Assembly (NCBI RefSeq): GCF_025024155.1
Contig: NW_026251711.1
Coordinates: 496,001 to 560,000, forward strand
DNA from: Gamsiella multidivaricata
Taxonomy: Eukaryota > Mortierellomycota > Mortierellomycetes > Mortierellales > Mortierellaceae
Direction: 5' to 3'
Length of the DNA: 64,000 nt
Below are positions 11,310 through 22,197 of the stretch, piece after piece; the first letter of the stretch is position 1; each line of letters begins with the position of its first letter. A program made the position numbers and the translations under genes. The notes below the pieces were generated by a model. It had not been told where the DNA came from. It searched no databases and was given only the letters and a program-made list of their open reading frames with translations.

Positions 11310-13353
11310 TGCGGGCCAAAGAGTCAGGGAGGCTTTGTTGGGTTGTAACATTTTTTTTTTTTCTGTTTTTTGAATGAGTGGTGTACTCCAGTAGACTATA
11401 CCATATTCCGTGCAACACAACTTTTTGTGTGTGCTTAGCATGTACATACATGTATTAAACCAACGATATATTGCAATGTATTTATATTGTTATTTCCCGT
11501 ACCTGCATGAACATGAAACTAGCGGCGATCATTTTGCTTACCTCCTTTGTATTACTGGTTTTCAGTCTCACAAAAGAAATTCCCTTCCATGTCGTACTTT
11601 TAAAAGTTTGTTTTAGAAGTATGGGCATGAGATCCATAATAATATGCGTGAAGCCCTCCCCATATTATGGGTGTTCTTTACTGGAACCCTGGGTATGAGA
11701 TCTAGGAGGGGAAGAGGAGTAAAGGGCTTAACCAGACCCTTGCAGGATCTATTATGGAAACCTTCTTCCACTTCTAAACAATGTAGTTCGTGGGCACAAT
11801 CTTGCTGTCGCGCTCAGAAAAAAAAAAACGCGTACCTTTACACTACCTCCATGGTACTAATGTTGCTCAAGGTTCTCCGCACGTCCGTAATGAAAGATGT
11901 ACCGCGATGACACTAGTCATTATTGAAGGCCGGTATCACACTGTTGCCGGATATACAGCTCTCAGGGGTGGAAGTATGGGCGGCAGGATTATTCAAGTAC
12001 CTCTGTCATTGTACTTCGATCTCTTCCCCATTGCCTTTCCTGCTTGTCGCGATGAGAACTGTCTTTGCGCATGGCCGTGCTTTTGAGATATGGGTTCCTA
12101 AACTTTTTTTTCTTTGTCAGGCAATGGACCTGGGATTCCTTTGAGAGGTTCGGTATGCCTCAGAGACCTGGGTGTGGCATACACAGCAGGACAGGCTGCA
12201 AGTAAGACAGAGGGTTTTGGCCAAGCCCATGCGGAGTGTCAAGGTACATCCGTGAAATATATTCGCGATATGATATATATTCCATTCCTAGAAGGCGCAA
12301 TGAGGATGCAAGCGAGTCGAGAACCGTTTTTCCCATCAATTAGAAAGATATGCGCGCATATCATTTTCGTTCACAGCAAAGGGGGGGAAGGAGGAGGGGA
12401 CATGGGTATGTCCCTGGGGGCCATGGTGGGTACGATTATTTTGTGTAACCCACATTGAAATGAGAACGCGGCGCACGAGGATTTTGATAGGACCAGACTC
12501 TTCCCACTGGAGTCCCGGTCTCGAATGTCACCATGCGAGGGTACGACTCAGACGTAAATTGATATGAGCTCTAATTGCAAGCTGCAACTGAGAGGGCATG
12601 GCAAGGGCTGCGCCGGGGTATTGGGAGACAAGCGAGCAGCAACCAAGGGACGAAAGGATGGCCAAAGCCTGTTGTGCTTAGTCCATGTTTCGTCTCTTGT
12701 TTCCTGTAACATGTACCTCTTCTGTCCCAAATGAGGTGCTCTCACAAATTAAAGGGAAATATATGGCTCGCTGCATTATAAGGTGAATAATAACCCTGGT
12801 AATATGTTCTTTCTGTCGACGTTGACCCTCAAGCTTATTAGTCTGCCTGGTGACTATTTCTCAGGGCCTAGGGAGGAAAGACCAGGCGGCCAGAAGGCAT
12901 ATACTTTATCCCTGACTTGGGTTGCTCTGTTCAGACCCAGGTAGACTATATAGTTCATGCGTCCTGCTTAGTTTATTGCTCTCAGTCTGATCTCTCCGCT
13001 CGACCCTTGCGCATCATGTTTACCAGGGTCGGTTGTACCACTGTCCACAATAACATTACAGTATATTGCAAAAGCATCCAGGATATGCCCTGGGGGCAGT
13101 GCACCTAATGGTGTGTACATACTTCATGCTCTTTACCCTGACCCTCGTCTCATCTTCTCTGACAAAATCGTTGTACTCACATACCGCCCATACCGATTTC
13201 CTGCTCTGCAGCCGTTTTACTCTCAGAGTGAGCCTGGACCAACAACGTCTAACGACACGCTTCTATTGCACGCACCGTCCATGGACCTTCTTCGTTGTTT
13301 GGCTACAGGAATGCCCAACCCAATCTTGACACAATTACAGCACAGTCTTTCAG
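11310..13353. other. Intergenic region between decayed ORF and second subtilisin
   Basis: No gene can be supported in these 2 kb. Short frames are present on both strands but have no family motif, no splice partners and mixed composition. The last 200 bp before 13354 are pyrimidine-rich and are probably upstream promoter DNA of the second subtilisin. Confidence 0.5.
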
Positions 13354-13361
13354 TATAAAAG
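13354..13361 (+). promoter_or_regulatory. TATA box of second subtilisin gene
   Basis: TATAAAAG lies 177 bp upstream of the ATG at 13531 and is followed by a C/T-rich 5' UTR. It is identical to the box of the first subtilisin gene. Confidence 0.7.
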
Positions 13362-13530
13362 GAGCCGCAACCATCCTCCACTTTTTCTTCCTCAGACCTT
13401 CACACTTCCACTTCTTTACTCTTCCCATCAGGCAACTAACCCCACACAGCTTTAACAGCACTTCAAGAATCGGAAACCCCACATCCTCAATAGCCCAAAA
13501 CCTTACGATCAACTTCCAATTATCACTATC

Positions 13531-14730
13531 ATGAAGTACCTCTCCCTCTTCGTCGTCGCCTGCTTGGCTTTGTCCTCTTCGTCGACTGACGCCGCCGCTC
13601 CCTTCATCTCCAACGGCTCTGGCACCACCGCCATCCCCGGCTCGTACATCGTCGTCCTCAAGGACAACCACAACGCCACCTTATTCCAGACCAAGTTCGA
13701 CAATATGGCTGCCCGTGTCCAGAACGCCCGCGGTGGTCGTCGCCCCAAGATGAGCCGCAAGTTCTCGACCATCCCCGGCTTCACCGTCACTAGCAACCGC
13801 AACACCGTGACCGAGCTCCTCAACATGGACGAGGTCGCTTACATCGAGCAGGATGCCCTCTTCACCATCCAGGCTTCTCAGGCCAACCCTCCCTCCTGGG
13901 GCCTTCCTCGCGTCTCCACGCGTAACGTCTTGAAGTCCCTGATTAACTATGTCTACCCCAACGCCGCCGGTGCTGGTGTCACTGCCTATGTTGTTGACAC
14001 CGGTATTAACGTTGCCCACTCCGACTTTGGCGGCCGTGCCAAGATGGGCGCCAATTTCATTCAGGGTTCCCCCAACACGGATGAGAACGGTCACGGTACC
14101 CACGTCTCTGGTACCATCGGAGGCACCAGATTCGGTGTTGCTAAGAAGGTCAATCTGGTTGGTGTCAAGGTCCTCAACGCTCAGGGCTCTGGTTCTACCT
14201 CTGGCATTGTCGCTGCCATGGACTGGATCATCACCGTCAACAAGGGCAAGAAGGCCGTCGTGAACATGTCTCTCGGCGGTGGTGGCTCCAAGGCCTTGAA
14301 CGACGCTGCCGGTCGTCTGTACAAGGCCAACATCCCCGTTATCGTCGCTGCTGGCAACGACGGTAACCTTGACGCCTGCAACGGTTCTCCCTCGGGTGCC
14401 CCAGCGGCATTCACTGTCGCCGCCTCGGATGTCAGGGACACCATTGCCTCCTTCTCGTCCTGGGGCAAGTGCGTTGAGATCTTTGGACCTGGTGTCCAGA
14501 TCACCTCCGCCTGGATCGGTTCCAAGACTGCCACGAACACCATCTCCGGAACCTCGATGGCCACCCCTCACGTCGTCGGTGTTGCTGCCCTGTACCTGAG
14601 CAACGACGCCAAACTCAAGACCGCTCAGCAGGTCTATAACAAACTGACCTCGACCGCTACCAAGAACGCTATCAAGGGCAACTTGCGCGGCACCCCCAAC
14701 CTCTTGGTCTTCAACGGTGCCGAAAAGTAA
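13531..14730 (+). CDS. Secreted subtilisin-like serine protease, intronless paralog
   Basis: A single exon encodes 399 residues. It begins with a signal peptide (MKYLSLFVVACLALSSSST) and an I9 propeptide (GSYIVVLKDNH, then VAYIEQDALFTI). The S8 catalytic domain follows, with Asp156 (AYVVDTGIN), His188 (NGHGTHVSGT), oxyanion Asn276 (IVAAGND) and Ser342 (SGTSMATPHV). It is very similar throughout to the protein at 7876-9158, including the NPPSWGLPRVS segment at the propeptide/enzyme boundary and the GSPSGA loop. The intron that splits the paralog after MSLG is absent here. Codon use is strongly C-ending, as expected for a highly expressed gene. It should be a functional extracellular endopeptidase. 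Confidence 0.95.
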   Translation: MKYLSLFVVACLALSSSSTDAAAPFISNGSGTTAIPGSYIVVLKDNHNATLFQTKFDNMAARVQNARGGRRPKMSRKFSTIPGFTVTSNRNTVTELLNMDEVAYIEQDALFTIQASQANPPSWGLPRVSTRNVLKSLINYVYPNAAGAGVTAYVVDTGINVAHSDFGGRAKMGANFIQGSPNTDENGHGTHVSGTIGGTRFGVAKKVNLVGVKVLNAQGSGSTSGIVAAMDWIITVNKGKKAVVNMSLGGGGSKALNDAAGRLYKANIPVIVAAGNDGNLDACNGSPSGAPAAFTVAASDVRDTIASFSSWGKCVEIFGPGVQITSAWIGSKTATNTISGTSMATPHVVGVAALYLSNDAKLKTAQQVYNKLTSTATKNAIKGNLRGTPNLLVFNGAEK

Positions 14731-15196
14731 ATGTATTTTTTTTTGTACACAAATGTATCATCAATCCCCCCCCCTTCTTCATGACCTCACCAAAAAGAAA
14801 AAACCAAAAAGTCAAAAACCAAGCGTACCACTCATGAAGACGAAACGTCTCTCTAGACAAAAACACAATGAAATCAATAAAATGAAAAGAAATTGTCATC
14901 AAGAACTGAAAATGAATGGGATATATTTGATCCGTGTGCAGAGAGCTCGAATCCTGGGTATAATGAAAAGTATAATATTGTACCCGGTTAGCTTTGTATG
15001 CAAATGTGGTTCAGTCTACGGGTGTACCTTGTCAGCAATTTCAACCGCCTTCATATCGGAACCGCGGCTGCTGCTCTACCGCTCAAACGACCCGGTTTTC
15101 TTTATGCTTCGCCCATAGTTTAGGACTAAACGTATCTTCATTTTATTTTTTAAGAGGATTTCGTGTATGAATTCAACATGCATTTGTCTAATGCTT
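14731..15196. other. Region between subtilisin and F-box relic
   Basis: This holds the likely AT-rich 3' UTR of the subtilisin gene (T-run and C-run at 14735-14775) and no supportable gene. Confidence 0.4.
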
Positions 15197-16716
15197 TTAT
15201 TCTGGTCCACAATCCATGGGAGTCTCCTTGAGATCAACCCAACTCAGCCTCGGCAGTCTCTGTTTCAACCCCCGAAGGTGCGACCCTTGGACATACTCAC
15301 TCAAATTAATCAACTGCAGTTTGTGAAGACACAAAAGTTCGCTCTGGATCGCATTCAGGGCCTTATCCACGCTGCGCTGCCGTCTATGAACCAGTTACTC
15401 TTCCTCAGCTAATCTTCGTTGAGCATCCGCACCGGCAGCTATTATCGCCGGTGTGGCTGGCAATGGTAGTATTTTGCGAGACAGATACAGTTCCTCTAGA
15501 TGCTCCAGCCGCATGATCTGAGAATAAAGGGTCCCTGGGATGACCTCATCCGTCTTCTCTGCATACTGGATGCACAACACCTTTAGTCCGCGACAAACCC
15601 ATCCCGGCTCGAGCATCCGTCCTGGCATGGGCCCGATCCATCCCGTGCCATGTGTATCATCTCCAGGGCTCGACATTTCGCCATAGTCGTATAACAGCGA
15701 GGGAACAACGCTCTGCAAGTCTTGAACCTCGAGGACAGGATCGACGTACGTGCCCACCATTTCCTCCCTAAATGTGAAATCCAATGACTGGAAACGCTCC
15801 AGACCGGGGCATGACCGGAGAATGATCTCCAGCATGAAGTTCTCAATACCAATGCGGTTTGCAAGAGATATTTTTCGAAGAGTCATACGGTGGTACTGGA
15901 CCAACGCGCTTGCTGCCTCCGAATTGAAATCTCTTCCAGGAGGCAATATAAAACACTCTAGCCCACCAAATCCTTGCTCTCGCTCTCTTTCTTGCCCGAG
16001 TTCCTTTCCCACTACGATGATAGCATCGGCACAAGCCTCGAAGATACCTCTCCATTGTCGGTTTAGCCTGCCGTTCATCTCCGTAAAAGTCAAAGACTTC
16101 AGGTTCCACTGATATCCTCTGATCACTGCGCACAGACCGATCGGACACCACTGACGAAGACATCTCTGGTAAGGCAAGCCGTTCTATTTTGGAACACGCG
16201 CTCAGAAGCGGTAGTAGCATGGTTAGCTAGCCCCAAATGAATCTGCTGTTGGACAAGTCGAGCTCCTTGAACATCATCTCCGAAAATACATCAGGAGGGA
16301 AGAAAAAGGCCCTCGTCTGGAATCCATGTGGGCATGAGGGCCTCATAAAGTATGCATCGCAAGACTGACCTCTCCAATCAAGTGCAGTGGCATAGCAGCT
16401 GGTAGAGAAGGTAGCGTCGGATGCAGCGTCGAGGATTGTTGATGGTAAGATCCTTAAGCGAACGGCGGCTACCAACGACTTCAGTGCACCGCATAGCAAG
16501 GTCTTTTGTGAATTTGAGGAATCGGATTTCCAGGGCTCGCAAGCAAGGACTAGCCTCTACAACGTTCAGCAGAGGGCGGATAAAGAAACATTTGTTGACA
16601 AGCTGTGTGGATGAGTTAGCGCCCGGATAACGGTGAGGTTTCTGAAAAAGTACGTGTACCGAATTGAAGGACGGTTGATATTGTCAAGATGGGTTCGTCC
16701 AGGTCGTACGCAAGGT
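15197..16716 (-). pseudogene. Broken F-box/leucine-rich-repeat-like protein gene
   Basis: Minus-strand segments read as one leucine-rich protein in shifting frames. DLDEPILTISTVLQF (about 16716-16660) is followed by a likely intron ending cacacag. Then come CFFIRPLLNVVEASPCLRAL and GSRRSLKDLTINNPRRC, MFKELDLSNSRF, LLPLLSACSKIERLALPEM, KSLTFTEMNGRLNRQWRGIF, LERFQSLDFTF and LEHLEELYLSRKILPL. The tail is LLCLHKLQLINLSEYVQG to a final TAA at 15197-15199. Spaced L-x-x-L patterns suggest an F-box/LRR-like protein of the expanded fungal type; the F-box itself is not visible. Internal stops lie at 16378-16380 (TGA), 16227-16229 (TAG) and 15395-15397 (TAA), with frameshifts near 16285 and 16120. The longest intact piece (15398-16177) could still be transcribed, but the gene is almost certainly dead. 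Confidence 0.65.
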
Positions 16717-17405
16717 TAGTGACTTCTCTGTCCTGATGTTTTTGATCCTCCTACCACGATGCTTGCACAAACTGGAATACAGATGCGTAGTAGGTCGTCC
16801 AGGGCATTGGCCGCTTTCCATGACGATCGGCTCAATTTTTTTCGGTGTGACATTGTTGGCGCGTGCAGGGCTGTGCGTATTCTCCTATCAAGGATCAATC
16901 GCGCAAAAAGGAGACAGCGATCGCCATGCCAAAACCCACACCGTCCACCACTGCGTCTTCAAATTTCTCCCCATAGCGCCCTAAGATTGACGACTGGATA
17001 CTGAACCATTTGTGACAAAGTACCACGGCCCTTTATCGTCAAATACCATCAGGTTTATTCGTAGCCATTAATCGAAACCTTCGCGCTGAGAAACTTCGGT
17101 CGATCCGGTGGTGCTCGTCCGACTCCAATGACTCTCTAACCCTGCTACAGATGGGCAAAAATAGCCTACATGTAATATAGGAGTGTGTTTGTACCATAAG
17201 TCTCTGGCTATTTTGCTCAGCGACTTCCTACTATATAAAGTCAATCCTTTGTCCTTGTTCTCCTTGATCTCTTTCAAAAGAAGGTACAGCAGTCCTCCTT
17301 AGGTGTTGCCTGCGGATTCCTCTGTTCCCGCTCTCGAATGCACCCTCTTCTTCTTCTTCTTCTTGATCGCCCTCGTGCTTCTGATGTTACTGGTGTTACT
17401 GCCTC
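16717..17405. other. Mostly non-coding, possible upstream debris of F-box relic
   Basis: Positions 16720-16990 contain minus-strand scraps such as SLCKHRGRRIKNIR and KFEDAVVDGVGFGMAIAV. They may be older N-terminal pieces of the broken gene to the left. The rest shows no gene. A TTC repeat lies near 17346-17364. Confidence 0.35.
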
Positions 17406-18459
17406 TTAACCAAAGCTGCGACACCAAGGCGCTTCTGGAAACAGAGCAGACGAATTCTTATATTTTGTTGATGGGTAGAAACACAGGAGGATTATTGGGG
17501 ACAATGTAACACATAGGTCTGGCCACCTTTTAATGAGGTCCCCTTCAAACCGAGATGTTTCGTCCCTATCATCTCCACGTTCTCCACCCTTCGACTTCTC
17601 ACCGTCGGAGTAGTCCTTGTCCGGCTCCTTTTTGACCTGGGGAGCAGCGTCATTGTTGATAAAAAAAAATGCATATCAGTACCAAGCATCAAGTTTGGCG
17701 CACGAATCAACTACAGGATGCAGATCAGACTTACGGTATAAAACGCGGACTGGCTCTAGACTGAAGGAAAGTGAATTAAAATCAAGAATGTATGCAGAAT
17801 GAGGTGCTCTTTGGATCACTTGAATCCCATGTACGCGTCAGGTCTACTTGGACATGAATACTCACATACGATTTCATGAAACCAACTGGACTGAAACTGC
17901 TGCCAAAAGACAGTTAACGGAGCCTGTTCGGCACTGCTTTCTTTTTTTCATGTTTTAAACACCTCTCGTAGGAGGAGGGCAGCGAGAGGATGGGCGTCAT
18001 GAAGTTCAGCATCATCTTCACCAAACTTAGACACAGTGCGATCGATTATAGAAACAGTTTCGCGTTGAACAGGAATAACTACAGAACCTCCCAGTGAAGC
18101 GACACACCGCCAGTTCTCATCATCTCACACTAATCGATGTTAAGTATTATCCAACGTGAATCTGGAGCTGCTTCAGTCACTATGGATCTATTTTGCATAC
18201 CAATGTCTTTAATTTCATGTAGTTTGTAATGGCCGAGACTAAGAAACAAGACATACATACATGAGGCATGTAGGGCGGCAATAGGAAGTGGCTCCTCGAA
18301 TAAAGAAGGCGCAATAGCATATGAGAAGAATAAGTTCGCTATCCAAGCTGAAATCGACAGACTTCTCATCTCTCCATCTTTCCGCGGGTTGAATAGAGGC
18401 AGAACGCTGTAAGTTCCAAAAACAACATTGCGGCCTACTGTTTCGCCTATCTCGCCTCT
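17406..18459 (-). pseudogene. Uncharacterised multi-exon gene, 5' truncated with an in-frame stop
   Basis: Four exons join in frame on the minus strand: 18459-18261, 18123-17870, 17755-17735 (only 21 nt) and 17636-17406 (TAA at the end). The encoded segments include VGRNVVFGTYSVLPLFNP, SAWIANLFFSYAIAPSLF, ENWRCVASLGGSVVIPVQ, DAHPLAALLLREVFKT, TVFWQQFQSSWFHEI and VKKEPDKDYSDGEKSKGG. All junctions have consensus GT-AG ends. One TGA (17948-17950) interrupts exon two after REVFKT, and no intron of normal size can remove it. There is no start codon: the acceptor at 18460 needs an upstream exon, but only about 200 bp separate it from the divergent gene starting at 18657. I read it as a truncated, recently inactivated gene. 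The family is not recognised. Confidence 0.5.
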
Positions 18460-18656
18460 CTAGCAGAGACTTCGGTGAAAAATGCAACGGCCGCTAAAAT
18501 TCGGTCCCGTCCCCAGGAACAACCAAGCCACTACGGATGGTCCGGCCGATCGTTTGATCGCCCTTCACCGTTGGGCCTGATCCTAGTCATCCACTCACTC
18601 ATACCCAGCACTCGTCTTACTCTCCCCTCTTTTCTTCTTCCCTTCTTCCATTCATA

Positions 18657-19738
18657 ATGCAAGCCGCCGCTGCCTCGACTCTCCGTGTCGCCTCGCGCCG
18701 TCACTTCTCCAGCTCGGCTGTTGCTCGTGCTGAGCAGGCTGTCGTCCCTCCTGTGGTCACCTACAAGCGTCCCGTCGGCGGATTCCGTGGAGGGTAATGC
18801 ATCAGGAACACAGAGCATTACAAAGACATATGGATGTCATGGAAGTGAAACGCGCAAGAATGCCAGGATCTACAGGACGACCAACTTTCGCTTGGATCAC
18901 AGGCGATCAAACACCATTCTCTTTATTCAGGAACATGAACAAGATTCGCCCCCATATTTTTAGGCTACTTGAGCAGGACAGTGACACTTTTGACGACACT
19001 GCACAGACTCCATTGCATCAAGTGGAAGCAATAGACTCCAGAAACATAGCTCGACATTCGTCGCGGGTTACTGCTGGCTGCACGGCTATTGTCGCGTGTT
19101 ATTGACAAAAGCATCATAGCATGTGTGTACCTGGATCAGCGATCGAGGCGACAGGAGAACGCGAGATCGCTACAGTGGAACCAATTGACTGATTTCATAT
19201 CAAGGATTCGAGTCTTAATGACAGACAATTAATAACGGAACATTATTTATTCCTCGCGTGTTCTATGCATATAGTATTCTCGGATTCTTGCTTGGTGCCA
19301 CGGTAGCTGGAGGTGCTGGTTACTACTACCTTTTGGAGGAATACCAGACTGCATCTAGCTTGTTGTTGAGCAGTGTCGAGGACTTGCATGCCTCTACTAA
19401 CAAGGTACAGTCGAGATTCTGCTTTTTTTACGCCGTAGCGAGCGCAGATCTCTTCTCAAATGGACGCAAAAGGCTCGAGTATTGATCTGACGCCGCAATA
19501 TTCTTGTGCTGTGCTACCTTGTTAGGTCCGCGATTATGCCAAGAAGATCGAGTCGGTCGAGGCTGAGCTCAAGGCTTTGCGCACCAAGGCTGCAACTGTA
19601 GAACAGCTGAGCGAGCTTAAGGGCGAGGTCAAGAAGGTATACGACGCCCTGAACATTGAACACCTTGAGCTCAAGTCGCACGTGTGGGGACTCGAGATGG
19701 ATCTCCAGAAGGTCCAGCAGCAGTCCAAGAGCGTTTAA
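18657..19738 (+). CDS. Mitochondrial single-pass membrane protein with coiled coil
   Basis: Three exons, 18657-18793, 19275-19404 and 19526-19738, encode 159 residues. The N-terminus (MQAAAASTLRVASRRHFSSS) is a typical arginine-rich, acid-free mitochondrial targeting sequence. Residues about 46-60 form a Gly-rich transmembrane segment (GILGFLLGATVAGGAGYYYL). The remainder is a predicted coiled coil (VRDYAKKIESVEAELKALRT, VQQQSKSV end). This architecture matches small fungal inner-membrane proteins of unknown function that expose a helical domain to one side of the membrane. Exon phases 2 and 0 agree at both junctions. The first intron (481 bp) is far longer than others in the window. The start was chosen because it gives the targeting sequence directly after a C/T-rich leader. 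Confidence 0.88.
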
Positions 19739-20738
19739 ACCACGGCTGGAGAAAAGCATAGAAGGACGACGAAAGGAATCGCAAATACACCCTCGACTAA
19801 GGGCGATATATAAACCCATATGATACACATCTCACTCCCATCATATGACTTTTCAGAACTTGTGCGCAACAAGTAGACATGGACATGGAAGAGCTTCTCG
19901 CTTCTTGACAATAGTATTGCCTCCTCTAGCGGTTGACTCCTTTCATCGCGTCAATTGATACGCGTAATCACACGCTGGCGGATCGATCAAACGAGGCGTA
20001 TACCAAGTTATGCCAGACTGATCAACTCATCGTTCATCGCAATGTGCAATGAGCAGCAAGTTCTTAGTATACTTGTAGTCCCCATGACCGCCGCTGCTTG
20101 ACCCGCTACTCCAGCACTCCCTACTCTTCCATCCTTCCTTGCTCCGTTCTCTCTCTCTCTTTTTTTTTCATCTTTTCATCTTTTCATCTTTTCTCTTCAT
20201 CAGAGCTTAAATGAAATGGATCTTTTGCCACCAATTCATGCAACTCTGTCTTTCTTTCTCTCCACCTCCTTTCCTCATCATACCCAGTATACAAAAAACA
20301 CAGATCTACTAACAAGAGGTGACGCATTCGATCGCGGAATTACGGCATCATGAAAGGCCACCCATCCTGCTGAGCTGTTCAGACAAAGCCCCCAGCGACT
20401 CTGCTTGTTGCTGGATAGCACCCCTTTCCCAGCATTAAGGTTTCCATGTGTCCCGATTTAAGGTTCCGCTTCGTGCGCGATTTGTTCACAAAAGGACTGT
20501 CCTCCACTTTTCCTTTCCTTTTCTTCTTCACCTCCATTCCCCCACCAACAACTACCAGAAGAGTTACCAGAAGAGCTACCAAAAAAGCTACCAGAAACGT
20601 TTGGAAAAGTGTTTGAGTTCCTTGAACTATTTTCCTGACTTGCGTGTCTTCCTATTCTCTCTCCTTTGATCTACTCACATTCCTTCTTCCGGCTCCCTTT
20701 CAGCTTAGTCCTTTCTTTACCATCGTTGCTTTAACACC
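19739..20738. other. Intergenic and long 5' leader of acidic-protein gene
   Basis: No coding region is supported. From 20090 onward the DNA becomes C/T-rich (cttttcatctttt repeats at 20160-20205). This suggests a long pyrimidine-rich promoter or 5' UTR for the gene starting at 20739. Confidence 0.4.
20552..20599 (+). repeat. Four tandem 12-bp units
   Basis: The units are ctaccagaagag, ttaccagaagag, ctaccaaaaaag and ctaccagaaacg, in an exact 12-bp register. They lie about 140 bp upstream of the start codon at 20739 and are therefore probably in its leader or promoter. Confidence 0.85.
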
Positions 20739-21632
20739 ATGGCCTCTATTAGCATGGGATCAGCCGACCCCGGAAGTAAGGACCAGACTTTTCGTCCCAC
20801 TGACTCCCCAACTTTGCTTTCATCCCATTTCATGGATGATGACCTTAACTTTACTCCGTTTGACGTCTTCACTGACGATCCGTACACTACCTTGTTCTGC
20901 ACCGGAGAGACCGATGTTGAGCCAAGGTACGCCTTTGATGTGGAGGAAGAGAGCACCGATGTCGAGAGCTCATGCTTTGACTTTGACGATGTGAATTCTC
21001 TCGCGCACTACGCGAACTATTTACGTATCAAGTCAACTCCTTATGTTGCCTGTGGGCAACAGGTCGATCGTATAGACAACGAGGAGATGTTCAGCAGCTA
21101 TACTCATGTGTACTCACGCTGTGCGAGTCCCACCCCAGCGAGCCTTGTACACAGTCCACATCCGCCGCCTCTGCCTTTCGTCACCGACCTGGACTTGGAC
21201 AGTCCCATCGAGATCCATGGCCGCGTGTTTTCCAGCCTCCGTGAGCATATCTTCGACATCGATCACGGATCTCTGATGTTCCTCGGTCTTGACTCTGAGT
21301 TCGATGCCCCCTATGTGCCCCATGACTTCGAGCAGTTTGACGGCGACATAGAAGACTTTGAAGTGGACGGTGACGGTGAAGACGAGTTAGCTCTGAGTGA
21401 GGACGGCAGCCAGGAGGAGGAGGAGGAGAAGGAGGACGAGGTGGGTGAGGAGGATGAGGAGACCACCATGGATATGGAGGAGGATGAGGAGGACGAGGAT
21501 GATGACGATGACGACGACGACACGGTGGTCGCAGACGATGAAGATTTCTTCATCGTGCCACCGCCCTCTATCCTGTTCTCGGTACAGGATATCCCCTCCC
21601 CAGCGACTACCATCGATGAGGATGAGTTCTAG
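20739..21632 (+). CDS. Acidic low-complexity protein of unknown function
   Basis: A single exon encodes 297 residues from ATG 20739 to TAG 21630-21632. The N-terminal two thirds are rich in Asp, Phe, Ser and Thr (DDDLNFTPFDVFTDDP; VESSCFDFDDVNSLAHY). The C-terminal third is a highly acidic tract of long Glu and Asp runs (about residues 205-265) and the protein ends FFIVPPPSILFSVQDIP. No signal peptide, membrane segment or known domain is seen. Such acidic proteins are often nuclear (chromatin, transcription) or histone-binding, but that is only a suggestion. The opposite-strand Ser-rich frame is just the complement of the GAG/GAC repeats. Confidence 0.75.
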   Translation: MASISMGSADPGSKDQTFRPTDSPTLLSSHFMDDDLNFTPFDVFTDDPYTTLFCTGETDVEPRYAFDVEEESTDVESSCFDFDDVNSLAHYANYLRIKSTPYVACGQQVDRIDNEEMFSSYTHVYSRCASPTPASLVHSPHPPPLPFVTDLDLDSPIEIHGRVFSSLREHIFDIDHGSLMFLGLDSEFDAPYVPHDFEQFDGDIEDFEVDGDGEDELALSEDGSQEEEEEKEDEVGEEDEETTMDMEEDEEDEDDDDDDDDTVVADDEDFFIVPPPSILFSVQDIPSPATTIDEDEF

Positions 21633-22197
21633 GGTATGTTGCCATCCCTCCCGCTCTTCTGTACTTTATATTATATTTAACCCACTCGAATAAAGAGCGA
21701 TGAATCAAGCAACAGAAATTGTTCCTTTGCATGTCATGTGCTGGGCACCATCCTGCCAAGCTGAAGCGATCTTGCTTGGTCTGGATACCCCAGGTCATCA
21801 GCCTTCCTATTTGAAACGTGTTGAAGTCGCGTTTAGATTAAGTGGACTTCCTTTCGTGAGGTCCGTGACCAAAAAATTATTTTTATCTCTGGATTGTATG
21901 GCTGTCTTTTCCTCAGTCTACAAGGGGTATCTCGACTGCATCGATTAATGGCGAGTTGAGTCTTCTCAGCCTTGGCTTTGGCCTCAACCTCCCCTTGCCT
22001 GTCCCAGGGTACTGGCATGACGTTGGGGTTATGCGAAGGCGACAAGATCCAGCTTTTTCGAATTGGAACCCTGATAGATGCAAGCCCATTGTTTACCCGA
22101 TTTAGATTTATTTTTTTATCTTTCTTCCTGACACGCGACCTCACAGGACAGCTGCGGCACAGTTCAGGAACACACTGAGGATCACGCCAAGGAAACG

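Noticed and set aside
13681..14571. Long minus-strand frame across the second subtilisin
   Set aside because: Same reason: C-ending codons leave the opposite strand open. It has no family motif.
17948..17950. Selenocysteine or programmed readthrough at TGA
   Set aside because: Fungi of this kind rarely use selenocysteine, no supporting RNA element is visible, and the gene is also headless.
18239..18487. Plus-strand exon reading KFAIQAEIDRLLISPSFRG
   Set aside because: It looks protein-like, but the minus-strand exon at the same place joins in frame to three further exons, which is stronger evidence.
21311..21613. Ser-rich gene on the minus strand
   Set aside because: It is the complement of the GAG/GAC repeat encoding the acidic tract and has no independent support.
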